Part shown: positions 32,551 to 44,779 of the stretch, one piece after another
How the letters are laid out: the number at the start of each line of letters is the position of its first letter
Numbering within the stretch: position 1 is the stretch's first letter
NCBI GenBank assembly: GCA_011037195.1
Contig: JAAEAF010006493.1
Location: 1 to 64,000, forward strand
DNA from: Triatoma infestans
Lineage: Eukaryota; Arthropoda; Insecta; Hemiptera; Reduviidae
Length of the DNA stretch: 64,000 bases
Reading direction: 5' to 3'
Notes under the pieces: model-generated
The model's input: only the letters and a program-made list of their open reading frames with translations
Told to the model about the DNA's origin: nothing
The model's database searches: none
Position numbers and translations under genes: made by a program

Positions 32551-32723
32551 GTTTTAAATTATGTTCGATATTATAACCGAGGGAGCAGTGCAAAAAAGGT
32601 TATGTAGAAAACTTTACAAAATAAAAATAAAGCGGGTATTGTTGATTATTAACTAATAGAAATTGTTCTTGTATTAGCATTAAGAAGAAAGAGCGAACCT
32701 GGCATGCCGGTGTGCATGCAACA
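32545..32723 (+). repeat. BEL/Pao 3' LTR
   Basis: 179 bp from TGTTAGG to CAACA, preceded by the purine run AAGGTGGGAGGA and followed by the CGTGG duplication. Confidence 0.9.
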
Positions 32724-32728
32724 CGTGG

Positions 32729-35100
32729 AATTGTTTGTTTAACCATAAAATATTTCTCAGTTTTTCATTATAAAATTAAAAAATATTCAAATTGAACCTA
32801 TTTCCAATCAAATTAAACTTTTTTTTTTGACCAATGTATTTCCTATTTCTGGATATTTTTCTGTCGCATTAATCACTTTTTGAACCAAATTATTACTTAT
32901 TGTGAATAATTTGATCACTTGACCCAAATTTTGAACACTTTTAACCACAATTAAGTACTATTGAATCTATTTGAAACAACCAGTCACGTTTTTACCTCAT
33001 TTTGTACATTGTTGCGTATTTAAAACCCCCGCTAATTTACATTACTCATTTCCTGGGTGCAGTTTGTTTGTTGACCTCCAGGCGGTATGTAGTCCTTAAC
33101 TCGCGGGTTATTAAACCTGTATCATTTTAATAACATTTTTACAATAATAATAATAATAATATTACTTTATTATGAATTAAATAAAGAAATACAATTTACA
33201 AGTACATATAAGTATTATACGGCTTGGATATTCCGTCAGCCGGAGTTAGATGTAAAAAAGAAAAAAAAAAAAAATCACTAAAAAGAAAGAAAACTAAAAA
33301 GAACACTAACCTTGAAAAAGTCAAATAAAAATAAATAAATAATAAATATGAATTAAAAAATTGATATAAATAATAATAATAAATTATCTAAAAGAAAATG
33401 AAACTAATCCATTAATAGTTACAAAAATGTAATAAGGGAAATAAACTAAACTCAATTAAACACTATTGACAAAGAAAAGTAAATGGATATAAAATGCATT
33501 ATGAAAAATCATTTACATAAGGAGACCTGCCTGCATACAAAATAAAATAAAACAAAAATAAATAAATAATAAAATTAAATAAAAAAATAAAAAATGGGAG
33601 ATATTTAGAAAACTGCACAAATTACATTTTTACAATAATCTTTTATCATTTCTTAATTGTGTAATATTTATATTATTTTGGCTTCTACGCTACGCAACTG
33701 TATTTGAGCCCAACTCACGCACTATTTGTCCTTACCTTAACCATTCAAATTCGTCCATTGGCGTAAGAACACGTTTTGTTCTGTCCGCCAAGGTGGGTGA
33801 CACTTCTTTTCGCCATTCTTCATTTCTGGCGTTATGAGTAATGAGCTAGTGCGTCTTTTGTTAGTGGAAACATCATTTTTTTTTACCAAACAGCTCACAA
33901 CTATCTTCAGCTATTGCGTTGTACCATTTTGACAGCGATTCTAGTCTCTATTCTGCTGAATCGTCATTCAATTAGTTTTCAGCCAATTTATTCTCGCAAC
34001 ACATATTGCATCAAATCGCATGTACCAAGCTTGGTACTGGTAAGGATTCAACTTATTGGATAATATAACTTTTATTCTGTATTTCTTTATTATTATTTAT
34101 TATTATATACTCTTCTCTCTTACGAGCTAATCTCCGACTTATTCCCACTATGTACATCATGGCAAGGCTTTTTGTTCAGAGTGGTTAAATTCAGGAATTT
34201 GACTGCTAACGGTTCTTCACTTATTACAAGGCTGAAACCAGGTAATTACGCTAGGTATTTTATTATATTTCGTAAATACCTTTCATTTGATATTTTTGCC
34301 ATTCTATTAGGAACCCTTTATTTGTGCCAGTGTGTTAAACTTTCTATTAGTTTTCAGCTAACCTCACTCATACCCACTTATTTGGGTATTTTACTGCTCC
34401 AATTTCTTGTAACCACTTTAAGCTTATAAGTTTTAGTTTTTTGCTTACTAATAGCGCTTCTTTATTACAGAACTAAAGCACCTTTTTTTATATGGGAATA
34501 GCTGTATCGCCTGGTACGTCGACTAACGCATAACATTTCTCACACCATTTGGTCTGGGCTAAAGTATATTTCATTTTACCTATTCATTCTTTTTTCTATT
34601 CCACAAATATTTCGTTGTGTAGTTCACTTCTTCACTGTGAAGGCGAATCCGTACTTTGACCCACTCAATTATCTTCTATTTTGTGGCCATTTAATTACCA
34701 CATGTCTTCAGTTATAACTGTTTCGCTAATTTATATATAATCTTCATTATTCAGGCTATTTCCGATGGTCTTCCGATCTAGAAATTGACACAGGACTTCA
34801 TGGAAACGGACGAGGGACTTGCTGTCCAACCATAGGATCCGTCCGCTTGACGTGAAAGCTCGAACACGCTGGCTTTCTGTATTTTCTCCATGGCGGAGCT
34901 AACATATTTGCTTCCGATTGGGTTGCAGATGCATCACGCTTATTCTGTCTAAGCTCTGTGCGGATCATTTAAAATGTTACTGTATTGTGGACGTTGGTGA
35001 TTCCAGATATCAATAAATAGGCGTTTATGTGTTTGTTATTTCTTGATGGTGTTTTTGTTACCCCTCAGGTCTTCATCTCATTTTTTTTTCTTCTTTTAGG
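32729..35100. other. AT-rich intron sequence
   Basis: Short 'ttgaacc/ttgaacac' phrases in 32780-33000 resemble the tandem repeat at 35108-36010. (ATA)n and (AAAT)n low-complexity sequence occupies 33140-33600. Nothing else firm. A weak THAP-like relic near 34850-34985 was considered and rejected. Confidence 0.45.
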
Positions 35101-35354
35101 CGTTAACCTTTCCACACAAACATTTTGAACCACTTTGAAGTCCTATCAATCATCGTTTGAACCGATTTGTTGTCTTTTATTACATCATTTCGAACAGTGA
35201 ATACCACATTTCAGACAAATTTATCCATTTTTTAATCAGTTTATAACTTCATTTTGAACAACATTGAAGCCCTATTGATCCTTTTTATGAATCGCATTAT
35301 TGTCTTTTATTATGTATGATTTTATCAGTCGTAGCATGCTTCATTGTTTTGGTT

Positions 35355-35392
35355 CTGACCAGGTTTTGGATTTTCATCCATCATCAGAGTCC
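35355..35392 (-). ncRNA. hammerhead-like motif, left arm, one core change
   Basis: Minus strand: CUGAUGA, U, GGAU-GAAA-AUCC (4-bp stem II with GAAA loop), AAAACC-U-GGUC. Same spacing as the 54652 motif but with a different stem II. The G of the GAAA block is A and stem I pairing is weak, so activity is doubtful. Confidence 0.4.
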
Positions 35393-35714
35393 ATCATCAT
35401 TCATCATCTATCGCTCCCCACATTAAAATTCAAGACACGGAGCATTGCAACTTACACTAACATATAACTCCTTTATTAAAAGACTTAGTTTTAAATTCCC
35501 TTTCAATAGACATTATTTGTTGTAAAGCAATAGTCAAATTTTAACCATAATTTGTTTATTATTAGTATTATTATTGTTTTTTGCTGTAATACACGCGATA
35601 CACATACATCTGTAACCTTATGCCTCCCAAAAACAATCACCCACAGTGGTTTGTGATATAAACATATAGTTGAAGTCATCCATGTGCACGAATTGATGGT
35701 AAACCTTACTTTGA

Positions 35715-35746
35715 CGATTGATGAAAATCCGAAACCGGTTAGAACA
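35715..35746 (+). ncRNA. decayed hammerhead-like motif, right arm
   Basis: UUGAUGA (C3 changed), a shortened stem II (AAAUCC only), GAAACCGGUU (cleavage triplet GUU). A decayed partner of 35355-35392. Confidence 0.3.
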
Positions 35747-36010
35747 AAAATAATGAAACATTTTACGACTGATAATACCATAGATGTCCAACATTGTAGA
35801 CCCAACTAAAAATTCATCAATTCATTTTATCTTTTATAACCGCATTTTGAATACTGGGAACCACTTTTCAGACAAATTTCTTCTTTTTGAACCAGTTCAA
35901 TATTTTTTTCATTTTGAACATAATTGAAGTTCTATTGATGTTTCTTTGATCCAGTTTATTGTCTTTTAATAACCTCATTTGAAACATTGAGAACTATTTT
36001 TCAGGGTTTA

Positions 36011-37689
36011 ATTTTTCATAGCAAATTTATCTTTCTCTGACCCTTTTCTTTGTAACTTTCACTTTTATTTGTAATTTTGTGTGAGTTAAGGTGGTTATAT
36101 GTGGATTCTGAAGAAAGTGTATAGGTTGTTACAGAGGACATTGGCTCTGTGTTACACTCAGATGTGCTTGATTACCTCTAACACTTTTTTCTTTTAATGC
36201 AATCCAACTAAACGTTTGTAAACGTATTAATTTTAAAGACAAGTTTTCCATTGAATTGTATTTAATTGTTGTAAAGGAAATGAGTAAAGGAAACTGGGGT
36301 GTGAGAGAGGGTTTCAAACCAGATTTTTTTGTTTAAACTATTAAATCTGGTATTTGAGAACAAGTTCTAATAAACTGTCGCATGAACAAAACCAAATCCT
36401 AAAGATAAATTTATTTATTTCCAAACCAATCAACTAATTGGCTTTCCCCCATGTAGTGTTGAAGATTTTTATCCACTCTTAGATTTTTAGACTTTAGGCA
36501 TTGTCAGGGAAAATGTAATTCCCGGAAATGTATAGCAAGTAATTTTAGCGGAAATACCACTGTTAAGATTCCATTTCCCGTAGAGTTGTTGTTGAGACAG
36601 TTGTTGAGTATGACCGGTGGAATGGGGGAGATTTGCGGATGGCTGCTCTTACTGTGCCAAATAGTAATATCTCTCTCTTAATTCTCGCTCTCTCTCTCTC
36701 TCTCTCTCTCACTTTCGTCTTGGTTTTAAACTCACAAAACCCCCGGAGAAAATCTCCCCGGCTCATCCTTACTACTGGTTTTTATTTTTATACTAATGGA
36801 GCCATGTAATTAGAATTGCCAACTCCTTACCGCTCTCAGATCTTTCAGTTAAGAGGAAACTGGTTGTTTCCAAGGCTGATACCATCCAGAGAAAAGGCAT
36901 GGTTTAACTTTGGAGAGGTGGCCACTCACTCTATCCTATCACTCCCCTCCCTTAAACTACACGCTAATTTAAAGTGCCAGCCAATTAAAGAGGGTAAGAA
37001 TATTTTCTCAGGTGTGTACGAGAAAAAAAAAAAAAACTTTTTCCTCGCTGCTGTGTGTATAAGAAAATTTGTTGGCTTTAAACTGAGAAAGGGAGAAAAA
37101 AAAAAAACGAAAAAAAACCTCAGATTAAAAAAATTTGTTGGAGCGGAGGGGCCACACTGACTTAGAAAACAGATTCACTTTATGTAATGTGAAAAGTGGT
37201 GTAAAATATTTAATTGCTGAGGGAAAGCCATTTTCCACAGTTGCCTGCGATCTTCTTTCTCCTCTTTCTATTCTACAGTTTTCTCCTTTTTTTTCTGACG
37301 GAATTTAATTAAACAATTTTGCCTTTTTTTCTTTCTTTTTTTTTAAATAATTATTAAATTGAGCAAGAACAAGATAAAAAAAATAAAAAATGTTTTAAAA
37401 ATATAAAATAGCTTTGACAAAAAGTTAAAACAAAATAATTATAAGAGGCTTAGGAAAATTCCATTATCACGAAATTAATTTTGTTTTTTTTTGAGTAAAC
37501 ATGTTAGAATATATAAAAACCATTTATACGCTTCTTGGCTGTTCTTGACAATGAATATTACTTTGTGGCTTTTTTATCATGAATTCTTGAAATTTTAATT
37601 ACAGTAAGTGAATTTTAAGTTTTTATTTTTTTATTTTTTTTATTTAAGTCATTGATGGACATTTTGTTGCATTTTTTTTTTTTTTTGCA
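36011..37689. other. intron sequence with simple repeats
   Basis: Dispersed-repeat end fragment at ~36285-36330 ('gtgtgagagagggtttcaaa'), a (CT)n run at 36687-36711, poly(A) runs at 37024-37036 and 37099-37120, and T-rich tracts. The frame at 36816-37160 is open but has no domain or splice context and is not called. Confidence 0.4.
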
Positions 37690-38690
37690 TTCTCTTAGTC
37701 CTAGTAAGAGGAAGTATTGTAATCGTAGCAAATTTTCAATATCGAGTTTTCACCGGAAATATCCGTTTTGAGGTCCCCGGAGTCCAAAAAAGTGGTTTTT
37801 AGCAAATGGTCTGTGTGCGTGTGTGTGTATGCATGAATATGAATAGCATAGCTCAACAATGAAAAATAACAGGAAGTTCAAACTTGATATTCCGTTTGGG
37901 CATTACCCCAAGAAATCCGACAGTAGGTCAGCGGTCAAAATTCCTCTACCTGAAGTACCACTTTACTGAATGGTTTTTTTCACTGTTTTGCTATTTTCTC
38001 GAAAATGGCTCCACCGATTTTATTTAAACTTTTTCATATCAACTACATTTGCAAAGATCTATAATTTTTATTTGAAACATTTTTCCAGAAAAATGCATTT
38101 TTAAGGGCACTTTTAGCGGAGAGGGGTGGGTGGGTTGTCCTCTAAAGTGCTATTTTAGTTTACTATTTAATACTGTCATTTAAATAATATTAATTATAAT
38201 TGAATGTATTGTTGAAATTCCGAGTTTGAAAAAATCGGATAACCGGAAGTGCGTTTTTACTGAAATGTGTTTTTCAGTTTTGTGGTATTTTCTCGAAAAC
38301 GGCTCCAACGATTTTCTTTAAAGTAGGCATGTGGACTACAGTTATGAAGAGCTACAACTTTTAACTTTTAACATTTCCCTTGGTAAAATCATTTAAGGGG
38401 GTTTTTGGGGGAGGGGCGGGGTTATGTTTTTCTCTAAAGTGGTATCACAGTTGATTATACAATTCTACCAACCAAATAAAATTAATTAGAAATAAATAGC
38501 AAAAATTCCGAGTTTCAAGAAAATTAGCAAACCGGAAGTGCGCTTTTACAGAACTTTTTTTTTTTTCAGTTTTCGACAAACTCCAACGAATTTAATCAAA
38601 TTTGGTGAACACAAACTATAAAATTTGTCAATTACAATTTAGAAAACTGGAGTAAGAGAAAGTTGTGTGAGTGTTTCTCATACCAGATTT
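37690..38690 (+). repeat. ~1-kb dispersed repeat, near-complete copy B
   Basis: Begins 'ttctcttagtcctagtaaga' and ends with GGAGTAAGAGAAAGT and the GTGTGAGTGTTTCTCATACC hairpin region plus T run. Three internal modules: 'attttctcgaaaatggctcc' (~37993), 'attttctcgaaaacggctcc' (~38287, 294 bp later) and a shortened third (~38567). Same layout as 17298-18228. Confidence 0.75.
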
Positions 38691-38939
38691 TTTTTTTAAA
38701 TTTTTTTTTTATTGAGAAAAGTTGATAAAGCTGGAAGTTTTTGTCTTTACCGTTGACTACAGTTTCCTTGATGTATGCAAAGTACGCCTAACTTGAAGTT
38801 TCTAGATGATTTTCTTCTTTGCTTATCGTCAAGTACAATTTTTTTTTCCATATATACCCCGAACGGCGTAATAAAACTATTTATTGTTTCTATAATGGTC
38901 TTGTAGCAAAAAAAAAAAAAATCTATTCCTTCAGAAATT

Positions 38940-39560
38940 CTTCTGAAGAATAAACTCGAGGGACCACAAATCATCTATTTCCGGTAAAAATTCAATTTCG
39001 AAAATTTGATACGATCGCAAAACTTCCGGTTAAAAGTAAGAGTAAAGTGTATTGAATGATTTTTTTAAGGAGATTGGACAAAACACTAAATTTAGGTTTA
39101 GAGATGATAGATTTATTAAACATTGTTTATACAATATGAAAATATGAGCACTCCGACGACTTGACACGTATAATTTAGAGTGCTTATGCTAGCTTGTGAA
39201 GTGAATAGCAGATTGACTGGCAGAGTGGGGATGGTCGGTGAACGTTGATGGTTGTTCGAATAAGGGCTATTTGCGGTTAGGCGCCCCTTTTTAGTGCTGG
39301 CGGACGACTGGACTAACTCCCACTCCCTTTAACTTCTCCTTCCAATGCCCAGATAAGCTCCTTAGATTGCCTCTATCAGATCGTATACCTAAACCGAATA
39401 CCAATTTTGAGCTAGCTGCTACTTTCCGTTTTTGAGACAATCTGTTAACAAACACACACACACACACACACGGACCATTCACTAAAAACGTTTTTTTTTA
39501 TATAGTGGGAATCCCCAAAACAACCATATCCGGTGAAAACTCAATTTCGAAAAATCTGGC
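38940..39560 (-). repeat. inverted fragments of the dispersed repeat
   Basis: 'ccggtaaaaattcaatttcg' and 'ccggtgaaaactcaatttcg' on the + strand are the inverse of the family's early block, with (CA)n at ~39452-39471 matching its (TG)n. Confidence 0.5.
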
Positions 39561-39986
39561 ATGATTGTAGAAGAATAAGGGAAATTCTTGTAAATTATCA
39601 GTTATTATTATTTTTATCTTTCCAATTGAAACATCTTAAATTTACGATTTTTTTTTGGTACATTTTTAGAGTAACAAGAAGTGAAAAATTTAAGAAACTA
39701 TCTTCTATAGAATATCTAGTGTGTTAGCCTCCCGAGGGGGATGAAGAAAACTGTTGAAAGGCGTGGCCTACCAGCTGGAAAAAGGTTGTATAACACAGGA
39801 AAACTATTACGTTGGAAGACTCCCAAAGTAATAGAATTACCTTGAAGAGTTGTAGGCTGGCGGGAGAGACTGACGGCTACAGCTCTAGAGAACGGGCTGT
39901 CCCGGTCCACTATGTGCTACATCCCCTTATCCCATATATAGTAGAACAGCTCATACAACCTTTATTACTTCGTTACTACCACTACG

Positions 39987-39987
<1 letters not shown>

Positions 39988-40038
<51 letters not shown>

Positions 40039-40040
40039 CT
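39988..40040 (+). repeat. compound (TC)n(TA)n microsatellite
   Basis: About 14 TC units followed directly by about 13 TA units. Confidence 0.9.
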
Positions 40041-40834
40041 GTTCAATCTAGGGTTATCGTTTGACCGCTATTCGGCCATTCACTGTAACTAGGAATGGGC
40101 ACATAAATGTGTGTTACTATCTGTAATCTCTATCCATTCCGTTGCTATTCAAACAGCTCGCACTTATCTGACACAATCCATTATGATTATTACAGTTTTA
40201 ACTATCTTTTTTTTTCCCCTTTTTGTAACTGGACAGTTATCAATTGATTTGTTTCCGGAAGTGATATCTTTTAGATTCATAATATCATCCAGCATAATAC
40301 ATTGAATTATCCGCACTCTATCTTTTACGCAGGCCAAATAGTTATGGCTACTGGCCATTTTTTTTTCCTTTCTGAGATCTTCTCTAAGATATATCAGCTT
40401 AACAAAACAGCCAGTTTAGTTGATAAGTTTTATCAACATAAACATAAAGTTGGCCACTTTTACCACTCTATGTATCAGAAAAAAAGTCATGATATAAAAC
40501 ACTATCTTTCTTCAATTCAATTCTAATCTTTCTGCAATTATTATTATGGTCGACCACTATATAACGGGAATATCGAAATGAGTGGCGCTAGAAGCGTTGT
40601 ACAATGAAAGCAAAGGCATTATATGTGATAAGGCTGGCAGGTTGCTTGTTAACTTACCGTTAAATCTTATTTCACCAATCTTTTCTTCCAAACATCTTAT
40701 TCTTTCGAACAAAATCGGCTTTAGTAACTTTCAACTGCCGTTGGTACAAAAAACTTCGGTCTCAAAAATTGACGAATTTTCTTTAGTTGCAACATTTAGT
40801 TAGTTGAATTACATATAATTCGAGGTGATGGAGA

Positions 40835-41015
40835 TGGACTGAATTACCTCAGTGGTACCGCGCATGTTGTGTGGAGGTACCGGATTCCAGTCTACCTGTT
40901 CTGCCGGGAGGTATTCTCTTTTGTCATGTTTGTTACGAGAGAACACTGTCCGGGACACTAAGAAGACTCTAGATCTTTCTATTTATAGATCTTTCTATTT
41001 ATTTATTTATTTCTT
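40835..41015 (+). mobile_element. tRNA-headed SINE with (TTTA)n tail
   Basis: The head 'gaattacctcagtggtaccg' resembles an A box and 'ggattccagtc' a degenerate B box. The body phrase 'gttacgagagaac' is shared with 16180-16480. The tail is 'tttatttatttatttc'. No target duplication was resolved. Confidence 0.45.
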
Positions 41016-41019
41016 ACTT

Positions 41020-41545
41020 ATTGTAAGTGGAAGTCCTGCGATTGTTGCAAATTTTCGAAATTGAGTTTTCACCTGAAATCTGTGTTTTGTGATACTCTGA
41101 GAACAAAGAAATGGTTCTTAGAAATTGGGGTGAGTAAATGTTCGAGGAAGCAGCTTAACCATAAAAAAACGAAGTTCGTAGAAAGCTGAAAATTGGAGAT
41201 TTCGTTTAAAAATAGTATGAGAAGAGGCGACAGCAAGGTTTTATTTAGAATTGGTCGGCCGGAAAATAACGCAATACTGAATAGTTTTTCGGTTTTGTTT
41301 TTTTTTGCGATTTTCTCCTAAACATGCTCTAGTATTTTTTTTTTTTTTTTTAATATATCAACTAATGATAAAAAATAAAATTGTGAGTTTGCCGAAAATC
41401 GGTTTTATATAAGTATATCTTTTTATCCATTATTTTATCCGTCGTAGCATGCATATTAGATTATATATCTTTTTACTTTCTCTTACTGCTATTAAAGGAA
41501 ATATTATGAGTGATACACAGCAAATTTTTCTTAAACAGGAGTCAG
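41020..41545 (+). repeat. diverged copy of the dispersed repeat
   Basis: Begins 'cttattgtaagtggaagtcc' and includes 'attgagttttcacctgaaat' and a T-rich module at ~41330; a second partial start is at 41478 ('actttctcttactgctatta'). Confidence 0.45.
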
Positions 41546-42357
41546 ACAACATCAACGTCTGGAAACCGATAAATCTGTCTGGAAAAGAAAAACCGCAATA
41601 ATGAGGAAAATTTCCTTTGCGATTTTCTTATTTACTAAATTGTATTATATTTCATTTATTATTCAATATATTTCAATATATAAATAAGATAATTACCATG
41701 TTTTATTGTGCGGTGAAATTGAATATAACATGACTTATCATGAAAATAAACATAAGTCATTGTTATATAATGTGTATGGTAAGCAAATGACCAAGGGTTA
41801 TTATCTAACTTAGGGTTAGATATGTCCTGTGACAACTACAGTGTTCACTATTTCTCTCTAGCCAGTAGTTTGCAATAACTACTTGTAATTAGTAACTGTA
41901 TACAGATTTACACTGCCCTATTTTGTTAGCCATGTCATCAGATACAAACAGTTCATGAGTTATAATTTTCTTAATTTACGTAGTGTAACATTCTATATTC
42001 ATATTCGCTATACGTGTATTTCCCATATCTGTGGTTATAATTATATCTTAATGGCTTAAACCAACAATACGTGGTCATCAGCGTGAACTTTCCGCCCAAT
42101 GATAGTGGTAAATGGAAGCTGCTTTTATACGAACATCCAATAAATAAGCAGAATAATGCACCCATATGGATGTGGATCTTTATTAGGGAATTGGTTGATA
42201 TTCATGCTCCAAAAAGGGTTTTTTTTATATGCGTACTAGTTTGCGCAGGAATTAAAGTACATAGCAGTTCGGGTTTTTCCAATGTGAAATAAGAATATCT
42301 AAATAAAAATATTCTCAATTTACACTTTACTAGAAAGAAAACAAAATCGAAACTTAC

Positions 42358-42541
42358 AGAAGTGCCACTTCTTCAGGAATCTTGGCTCTGCGGGTATCAT
42401 AATATGAATACTCCTTAGAACTGACATCCACCATATACACCTTAATTCTACGTACATAAATAATTGATTTAGTCATCATTGATGGCTTTAAGGCCACTCC
42501 CTCTAAACATCTATAGCCAAAAATGATGACTGGGGATGGTT
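42358..42541 (-). CDS. candidate upstream exon of the serine protease homologue
   Basis: Open on the minus strand for 60 codons between acceptor 'tcgcttcag' and donor 'CT|gtaagt'. The donor phase (two bases of a codon) matches the acceptor phase at 24470, so the junction reads ...E-E-V-A-L-L-T-D-S-W. The peptide contains G-Y-R-C-L-E-G, Y-V-R-R-I-K-V-Y-M-V-D-V-S and Y-D-T-R-R-A-K-I-P-E-E. Its single Cys and composition suggest real protein, and G-Y-R-C recalls the end of a sushi domain, but I cannot assign a domain. If correct, the intron to 24470 is ~17.9 kb and holds the BEL element. The phase match could arise by chance (1 in 3). No signal-peptide exon was found. Confidence 0.45.
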
Positions 42542-42589
42542 CTGAAGCGACCGGAATCTATTTTAATTCAACGTTACTCCATTGTTGTC

Positions 42590-43400
42590 GAGAAAAATCA
42601 GAGAAAAATTGATATAATGACAGTCCAACTAGGTTCAAGAATAATTTTCAAAATTGGAAAAATTGGATATTCAAAATATTCAAGGCGCATCAACCCCTAT
42701 AATAAGAAATAATAATATAGTATTATAGCTTAATGTATAATTAATTATAAATAGTCAACGATTAGATGCCGAAAGCCCAACGATACAAAAAGTGGCTTCC
42801 TAAGTACCTAACACGTCCCTCTGCAAAAAAAAGAGGTCATGGCTTGGCTTCGGGTATGGAACAATCTTCGCGAAAACTTAAGCCATAGGCCAGCTCATTC
42901 TGTCAAAAGAATCAATTCTTAACAAAGCGGTGCGTGCAACCCTGGCATCTTGACTAATAGTTGCTGGACGCTAGAAACCCAGTGTCTTCAGCAAATGGTA
43001 TCATCAGGTTTAGATGCGGCACTCCCTCCAGAATCCTCTAACCTAGTGTCTTGGTGTCCTATGGAGGTGTGGAATCGACGGGCCTGCTACCATTTTAGGT
43101 GAAAGGAATGCACCCGACTGATGTTAGTGCTTCACCAAATTGGTATTGCGAAATCATATTTAACCCATGGGGCTTAGCATCCTGGAATTTCGTTTCGTTG
43201 TAGCCCAGAGTTCACCTTGAATAAGAATCACTCCATTAATTCTGCCTGAAGCAAGGATCACTTTCTTTTTATTTTAATGTATGGCTCTCACAATCAGTCT
43301 TGTGAATAGTTTAAGTGCATTGTTAAATTAATGGTCATAATGTAAATTTATTTGCTGGAGTTAATTCAATCTTATCTTGTTCATTAAATTTATGAAAATA
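42590..43400. other. intron sequence, nothing recognised
   Basis: Moderate-GC block at 42760-43150 may be an old element, but no motif could be read in any frame. Confidence 0.4.
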
Positions 43401-44402
43401 ATCTGGTGTGAAACACTCACACAACTTTCTCTCACTCCGGTTTCAAAATTGTAATTGACAAATTTTATAGTTTATGTAACAAATTTGTTGAAATTCATTG
43501 GAGTTTGCCGAAAACTGAAAAAAAAGTTCAGTAAAAGTTTCCGGTATACTTATTTTCTTGAAAGCTCAGTTCGGTTTACTAATTTTCTTGAAACACGGAA
43601 TTTTGGCCATTTATTCATCTCTAATTAAGTTTGTTTGGATTGTAGAATTGTATAATCAACTATGATAGCACTTTAGAGGAAAACCCAACCCCACCCCCTC
43701 CACTAAAAGTGCCCTTAAATGAATTTTTCGAGAGAAATGTTTTAACTAAAAGTTGTAGATCATTGTATGTGTAGTTGATACATATAAGTTTGAAGAAAAT
43801 CGTCGGAGCCATTTAAATTATAAGAAAGTAAAAAAATACCAGAAAACTGAAAAATACATTTTAATAAAAACGCACTTCCGGTCACCCGATTTTTTTCAAA
43901 TTCGGAATTCCAACAACATATTTAATTCTAATTAATATAGTTTAGACGATAGAATTTTATAGTAAACTGAAATAGGACTTTAGAGAACAACCATCAACCC
44001 CTTCCCCAATAGTGCCCTTAAATGCATTTTCTCGGAGAAATGTTTCAAATAAAAATTGTAGATCTTTGTAAGTGTAGTTGACATATAAAGGTTTAAAGAA
44101 AATCGTAAAAAAGTGATAAAAACCATTCAGTAAAGTGGTACTTCCAGTCGAGGAATTTTGACCGCTGGCCTACTGTCCGATACCCATCCGGAATATCAAG
44201 TTTGAACTTTCTGCGATTTTTCGTTTTTGAGCAATGCTGTTCACATATATACATACATACATACACACACACACACCAACATTTGCGAAAAACCACTTTT
44301 TATGGACTCAGGGGACCTCAAAACGGATATTTCCGTAGAAAACTCGATAACGAAAATTTGACACGATTACAATACTTCCTCTTATTAGGAGTAAGAGAAA
44401 GT
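43401..44402 (-). repeat. ~1-kb dispersed repeat, near-complete copy C (inverted)
   Basis: Read on the minus strand it has the same order as copies A and B: ACTTTCTCTTACTCC start (at 44402), (TG)n, ~290-bp modules, and a CTCTCACTCC-type inverse end preceded by the hairpin block 'ctggtgtgaaacactcacac' at 43403. Confidence 0.75.
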
Positions 44403-44779
44403 AATAGCCACTCTTATCCATTAATTTCATTTTTATTCGCAGACATCACAGTACAAATGAAATAGCTCACATTCATTTCTGATTAAGATAAAAGATGAAT
44501 TTGAAAACAATCTCTACACATTTTCATTAACTTAATATAACTAACTTTTCCACCGCTAGGATAATAGCTTTCTTTCAAGACACCTTTTCCGTCAATGTTT
44601 TCTGAAGTTCTTAATCTTGCCCTCGGTGTAAAACCTAAGTTATATCCATACTTTATTCGGGGAAAAACTGAGAAACTTTAAAAAAAAAAACTTTCTTAAA
44701 CATTACTAGCTTCTAAACCCAAACCGATGGGTTGGAACTACTATGGATTAAACTTAAAAATACTTTTACCTTTTACTTC

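Larger units (their letters stand above)
26952..32723 (+). mobile_element. complete BEL/Pao LTR retrotransposon, decayed
   Basis: 5,772 bp bounded by 179-bp LTRs and a perfect 5-bp target duplication CGTGG (26947-26951, 32724-32728), the length typical of BEL/Pao. Internal order is gag, protease, reverse transcriptase, RNase H, integrase, as in this superfamily. Multiple stops and shifts break every part, so this copy cannot make its own proteins. The two LTRs differ at 8 of 179 positions by my count, so the insertion is not recent. A primer-binding-site candidate starts ~9 bases after the 5' LTR, and a purine run (32533-32544) precedes the 3' LTR. It lies in an intron of both genes, antisense to the protease homologue. 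Confidence 0.93.
35325..35820. mobile_element. foldback element with hammerhead-like arms (second sequence type)
   Basis: The left arm, read inversely, and the right arm share GATGAAAATCC, (C/A)AAACC(T)GGT, 'agaac(c)aaaa' and 'acgactgata'. It interrupts the 129-bp tandem repeat, which gives approximate ends. Both arms contain the core layout described at 35355-35392. No coding capacity. Confidence 0.5.
35108..36010 (+). repeat. ~129-bp tandem repeat interrupted by a foldback
   Basis: Phrases 'gaagtcctatcaatc' (~35137), 'gaagccctattgatc' (~35266) and 'gaagttctattgatg' (~35926) mark successive units; the first two are 129 bp apart. The second unit is split by the ~500-bp foldback at about 35325-35820. 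Units also share 'ttgtcttttatta' and 'cagacaaattt'. Confidence 0.65.

Noticed and set aside
34740..35010. Possible THAP-domain exon (S-K-L-C-A-D-H-L after K-A-R-T-R-W-L)
   Set aside because: The spacing of C2CH zinc ligands cannot be satisfied in one frame, there are stops, and no transposase follows; at best a very old relic.
36816..37160. 114-codon + strand frame
   Set aside because: The second half is poly(A)-derived lysine runs and the first half shows no family resemblance.
39988..40040. Promoter TATA cluster
   Set aside because: It is a compound TC/TA microsatellite with no downstream gene on either strand.
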